Assembly (NCBI RefSeq): GCF_001483755.1
Contig: NZ_LQBK01000041.1
Span: forward strand, 1-52,560
Length of the DNA: 52,560 nt
Source: Kocuria rosea subsp. polaris
Lineage (GTDB): Bacteria; Actinomycetota; Actinomycetes; Actinomycetales; Micrococcaceae
Direction of reading: 5' to 3'
Shown here piece after piece: positions 50,769-52,560 of the stretch; the stretch's first letter is position 1; the number at the start of each line of letters is the position of its first letter. Both the position numbers and the translations under genes were made by a program. The notes under the pieces were generated by a model that saw only the letters and a list, made by a program, of their open reading frames with translations, was not told where the DNA came from and did not search any database.

Positions 50769-51809
50769 TCACTTGGGGCGGTTGAGCGCGTCGCCGTCCC
50801 AGGTGAGGTCGGCGTCGGTGCGGAGGGGCAGTACTTCGAGACCTGGGGTCCGTACGAGCTCGCGCACCAGTGCCGTGGTGCCGGCCACGAGGGTGGAATC
50901 GAAGTCGATCTCGGTGGCGAGCACCCAGGTGTGGTCGTCTGGCCACAGGATGCTGGGGGAGGGCGCCCACATGGGCTCATCGACCCAGGGCGCATGGGTC
51001 GGCCAGGTGGGGTCGGCGAAGTCGTGGGCCCCGGCCTCGAACAGGACGTAGTGCCGCCCGGTGTCCCCGTGCAGTGCGAACCGCGGCCCGGCGGCGATCT
51101 CCGGAGGCAGTACTCCGGTGCCGGGTGCGGGGTCGCGGTGGGCACCCCGGGGACGGGCCTGCAGCACCGCCTGCGCGCCGGTGAGCCCTTGCCGCAGGGC
51201 CCCGGCCAGTCGTTGGCGCAGCGAGGGGGCGGTGACGTGCCCCGTGTTTTCGTCGATGTCTGGGGCCGGCCACTCGTCGCTGGGCACGAGCACGTAACGG
51301 GCGGCTCCGGACGAACTGACCAGCCCTCCCCAGCCTTCCCAGATCGCGGCGATCCCGGCATCCGGGGTGCTGGTGTGACGGGCGAGCACCGCCGCGGCCG
51401 CCGCCAGCGACGCGGCATCGAGGCGGCCCTCGGTCGTGTCGGTGTAGCGCCACCCGTCGGCGGCGATCACGCCGTCGACCGCACCGTAGACGCTGCGGAC
51501 GAGGCGTGCGTACTGGGCCTGGGCGTGCATGGTCGTGCCGAAGGATGCCGCGGCCTGGGCCCAGCTGGCCCGCTGCGTCTCGAGTGCGGCCTCGATGTCG
51601 TGGACACCGGCGAAATGCGTAGCCTGATCGAGGCCCTGCCAGGTCCTTGTCGCCCGTGGCCGGTCGCGCTCGACCGGGTGGAACAGGCGCGCGTAGGCCT
51701 GGAAACCGCGCGGCACCACCGACAGGACGCTACCCAGCGGCTCGGCTTCCACCGGGCGCAGCCACTCACCCCGCTCGAGGTCGGGCACCCACCCGAATGG
51801 TTTTGACAT
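50769..51809 (-). CDS. Conserved-looking hypothetical protein, 346 residues
   Basis: Soluble, Trp-rich protein (SKPFGWVPDLERGEWLRPVEAEPLGSVLSVVPRGFQAYARLFHPVERDRP ... WEGWGGLVSS ... GRHYVLFEAGA). The composition and layout match an uncharacterised family common in actinobacterial chromosomes; no catalytic motif was recognised. ATG 51809 is favoured because GGAGAA lies upstream at good spacing; ATG 51824 is an alternative. Codon use is typical high-GC, consistent with native chromosome. Confidence 0.65.
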   Translation of the reverse strand: MSKPFGWVPDLERGEWLRPVEAEPLGSVLSVVPRGFQAYARLFHPVERDRPRATRTWQGLDQATHFAGVHDIEAALETQRASWAQAAASFGTTMHAQAQYARLVRSVYGAVDGVIAADGWRYTDTTEGRLDAASLAAAAAVLARHTSTPDAGIAAIWEGWGGLVSSSGAARYVLVPSDEWPAPDIDENTGHVTAPSLRQRLAGALRQGLTGAQAVLQARPRGAHRDPAPGTGVLPPEIAAGPRFALHGDTGRHYVLFEAGAHDFADPTWPTHAPWVDEPMWAPSPSILWPDDHTWVLATEIDFDSTLVAGTTALVRELVRTPGLEVLPLRTDADLTWDGDALNRPK

Positions 51810-51899
51810 GCGCCCATTCTCCATCTGTGACCCGTCCTGGCCCTCTCGTTCGACGTCTGCAAACGCCTACAAGGTCCGGGGGGTGCGCATCGCCTTCGT

Positions 51900-52067
51900 C
51901 TATGGTCGCAAGCTGCCGGCACGGTCGCCGTGCTTCTGCGCGTAGTCCTTGATGCCGGCGGTGACGCCCTTGCGCACCACCCAATACAGCAGCCACAAGG
52001 TGATGGCGACCATGAGCAACCAGATGAACAGTCCGAGGAACGCTCCGAAGCCGGCGACGTCCATCAT
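51900..52067 (-). CDS. 55-residue membrane protein
   Basis: The sequence starts MMDVAGFGAFLGLFIWLLM and has one long hydrophobic segment (about residues 5-32), followed by a charged tail (RKGVTAGIKDYAQKHGDR). AGGAGG six bases before the ATG makes the start convincing. It lies between trpS and the hypothetical gene; this arrangement looks chromosomal. Confidence 0.65.
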   Translation of the reverse strand: MMDVAGFGAFLGLFIWLLMVAITLWLLYWVVRKGVTAGIKDYAQKHGDRAGSLRP

Positions 52068-52227
52068 GAGAAACCTCCTGGGGTAGGTCTTTCCACGCTA
52101 TCGAGGATTGCCGTGTTCCTCTCCACCCCGCCCGTGCTGTGCGTGTCGGCCGCTCCTCCCGTGTTCCGCGCCTCGTGCGTTGGCTTCACATCCCGGCCCG
52201 GCGGGAGGACTGGATGGACAGGGAGGG

Positions 52228-52560
52228 TCAGTAGATGGTGCCCATGGCCTCGCGGACTTCGGTGAGGGTGGCCTCGGCGATCTCGTGGGTCCGTGCATTG
52301 CCGCGGCGCAGGACGTCGCGCACCAGGTGCGGGTCCCGGGCCAGTTCCTGACGGCGTCGCCGGTGGCCGGTGAGGAAGTCGTTGACGGCCTCGGTAGTGA
52401 GCTGTTTCAGGCGCCCGGCCCCGGCGTCGCCGAGTTGCTCGGCGACCTGTTCCGGGGTGGTGCCCCGGCACAGGGCCGCGGTGGACAGCAGCGCGGAGAC
52501 CCCGGGGCGGGTTGCCGGGTCGAAGGTGATCCGACGCTCGGCGTCGGTGACGGTACGCCG
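52228..52560 (-). CDS. trpS: Tryptophanyl-tRNA synthetase, C-terminal part
   Basis: The last 110 residues; the gene continues beyond the window. DPATRPGVSALLSTAALCRGTTPEQVAEQLGD, GRLKQLTTEAVNDFL and VLRRGNARTHEIAEATLTEVREAMG match the end of class I TrpRS, where the family has KPGVSNLL and REGAEKAR-like segments. It charges tRNA-Trp and is a chromosomal housekeeping gene, so it marks the end of the mobile region. Confidence 0.85.
   Translation of the reverse strand, partial: RRTVTDAERRITFDPATRPGVSALLSTAALCRGTTPEQVAEQLGDAGAGRLKQLTTEAVNDFLTGHRRRRQELARDPHLVRDVLRRGNARTHEIAEATLTEVREAMGTIY

Noticed and set aside
1-52560. CRISPR arrays, rRNA genes, complete tRNA genes
   Set aside because: No regularly spaced repeats of 23-40 bases and no rRNA or tRNA signatures were seen on either strand.

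Overview
The window is high-GC DNA whose genes show strong G/C preference at third codon positions. The protein families (SCO6880-type transfer protein, DUF4913, Lsr2, actinobacterial VirB4/TraG-type ATPases) point to an actinomycete, most likely one of the Micrococcales; the genus cannot be fixed from sequence alone. The right end (about 50.5-52.56 kb) looks like ordinary chromosome, with the C-terminus of tryptophanyl-tRNA synthetase, a 55-residue membrane protein and a conserved hypothetical gene. Most of the rest is a mobile region.

Layout. 0.2-3.1 kb: an AbiEi/AbiEii toxin-antitoxin pair and a hypothetical gene. 3.2-12.6 kb: a very large methyltransferase-helicase (DarB-like architecture), a small divergent pair, and the mobilisation set (MobC, HUH relaxase, coiled-coil protein). 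12.6-21.7 kb, minus strand: a compact type IV secretion operon with DUF4913, TraG/VirD4 coupling ATPase, VirB4-like ATPase, SCO6880-family protein, TrbL/VirB6-like channel, membrane-anchored protein, VirB2-like protein and a degenerate P-loop protein, mostly joined by ATGA overlaps. 21.8-25.6 kb, plus strand: HTH regulator, MinD/ParA-like ATPase, two-domain cell-wall hydrolase, lipoprotein and a small ribbon-helix-helix-like protein. 25.7-29.7 kb: ColE2-type replication initiator, Fic toxin with antitoxin, and a ParA/small-ParB partition cassette with an AT-rich repeat cluster upstream. This is the gene set of a self-replicating conjugative plasmid or a plasmid-like ICE. No tyrosine integrase, large serine integrase or flanking tRNA was found.

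29.8-33.7 kb holds a DnaQ-exonuclease/BRCT gene, a hypothetical gene and a NERD-nuclease gene, lying between two diverged copies of a non-coding element of about 340 nt. Predicted hairpins in the two copies show compensatory changes, so this is a candidate structured RNA present twice. 33.7-42.9 kb is a defence and silencing block: Lsr2, a single-chain restriction-modification enzyme, an IS481-like element carrying four tiny two-helix membrane proteins, and a GajA/GajB (Gabija-type) pair with AT-richer codon use.

43.8-47.7 kb is a complete TniR-TniA-TniB transposon with 43-bp terminal inverted repeats and a perfect 8-bp target duplication. It landed beside a 28-bp resolvase-type site in the upstream region of a second serine recombinase. 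48.6-50.5 kb is a scrapyard: an IS3 remnant, small membrane genes, and an AT-rich unit made of a 42-residue glycine-rich peptide followed by a membrane protein. How the genes cooperate: relaxase and MobC process DNA at a nearby oriT, TraG hands it to the VirB4/SCO6880/TrbL machine, the SLT/M23 hydrolase opens the wall, Rep and ParAB maintain the element, and the restriction, Gabija, Fic, AbiE and DarB-like genes are accessory defence or counter-defence functions.
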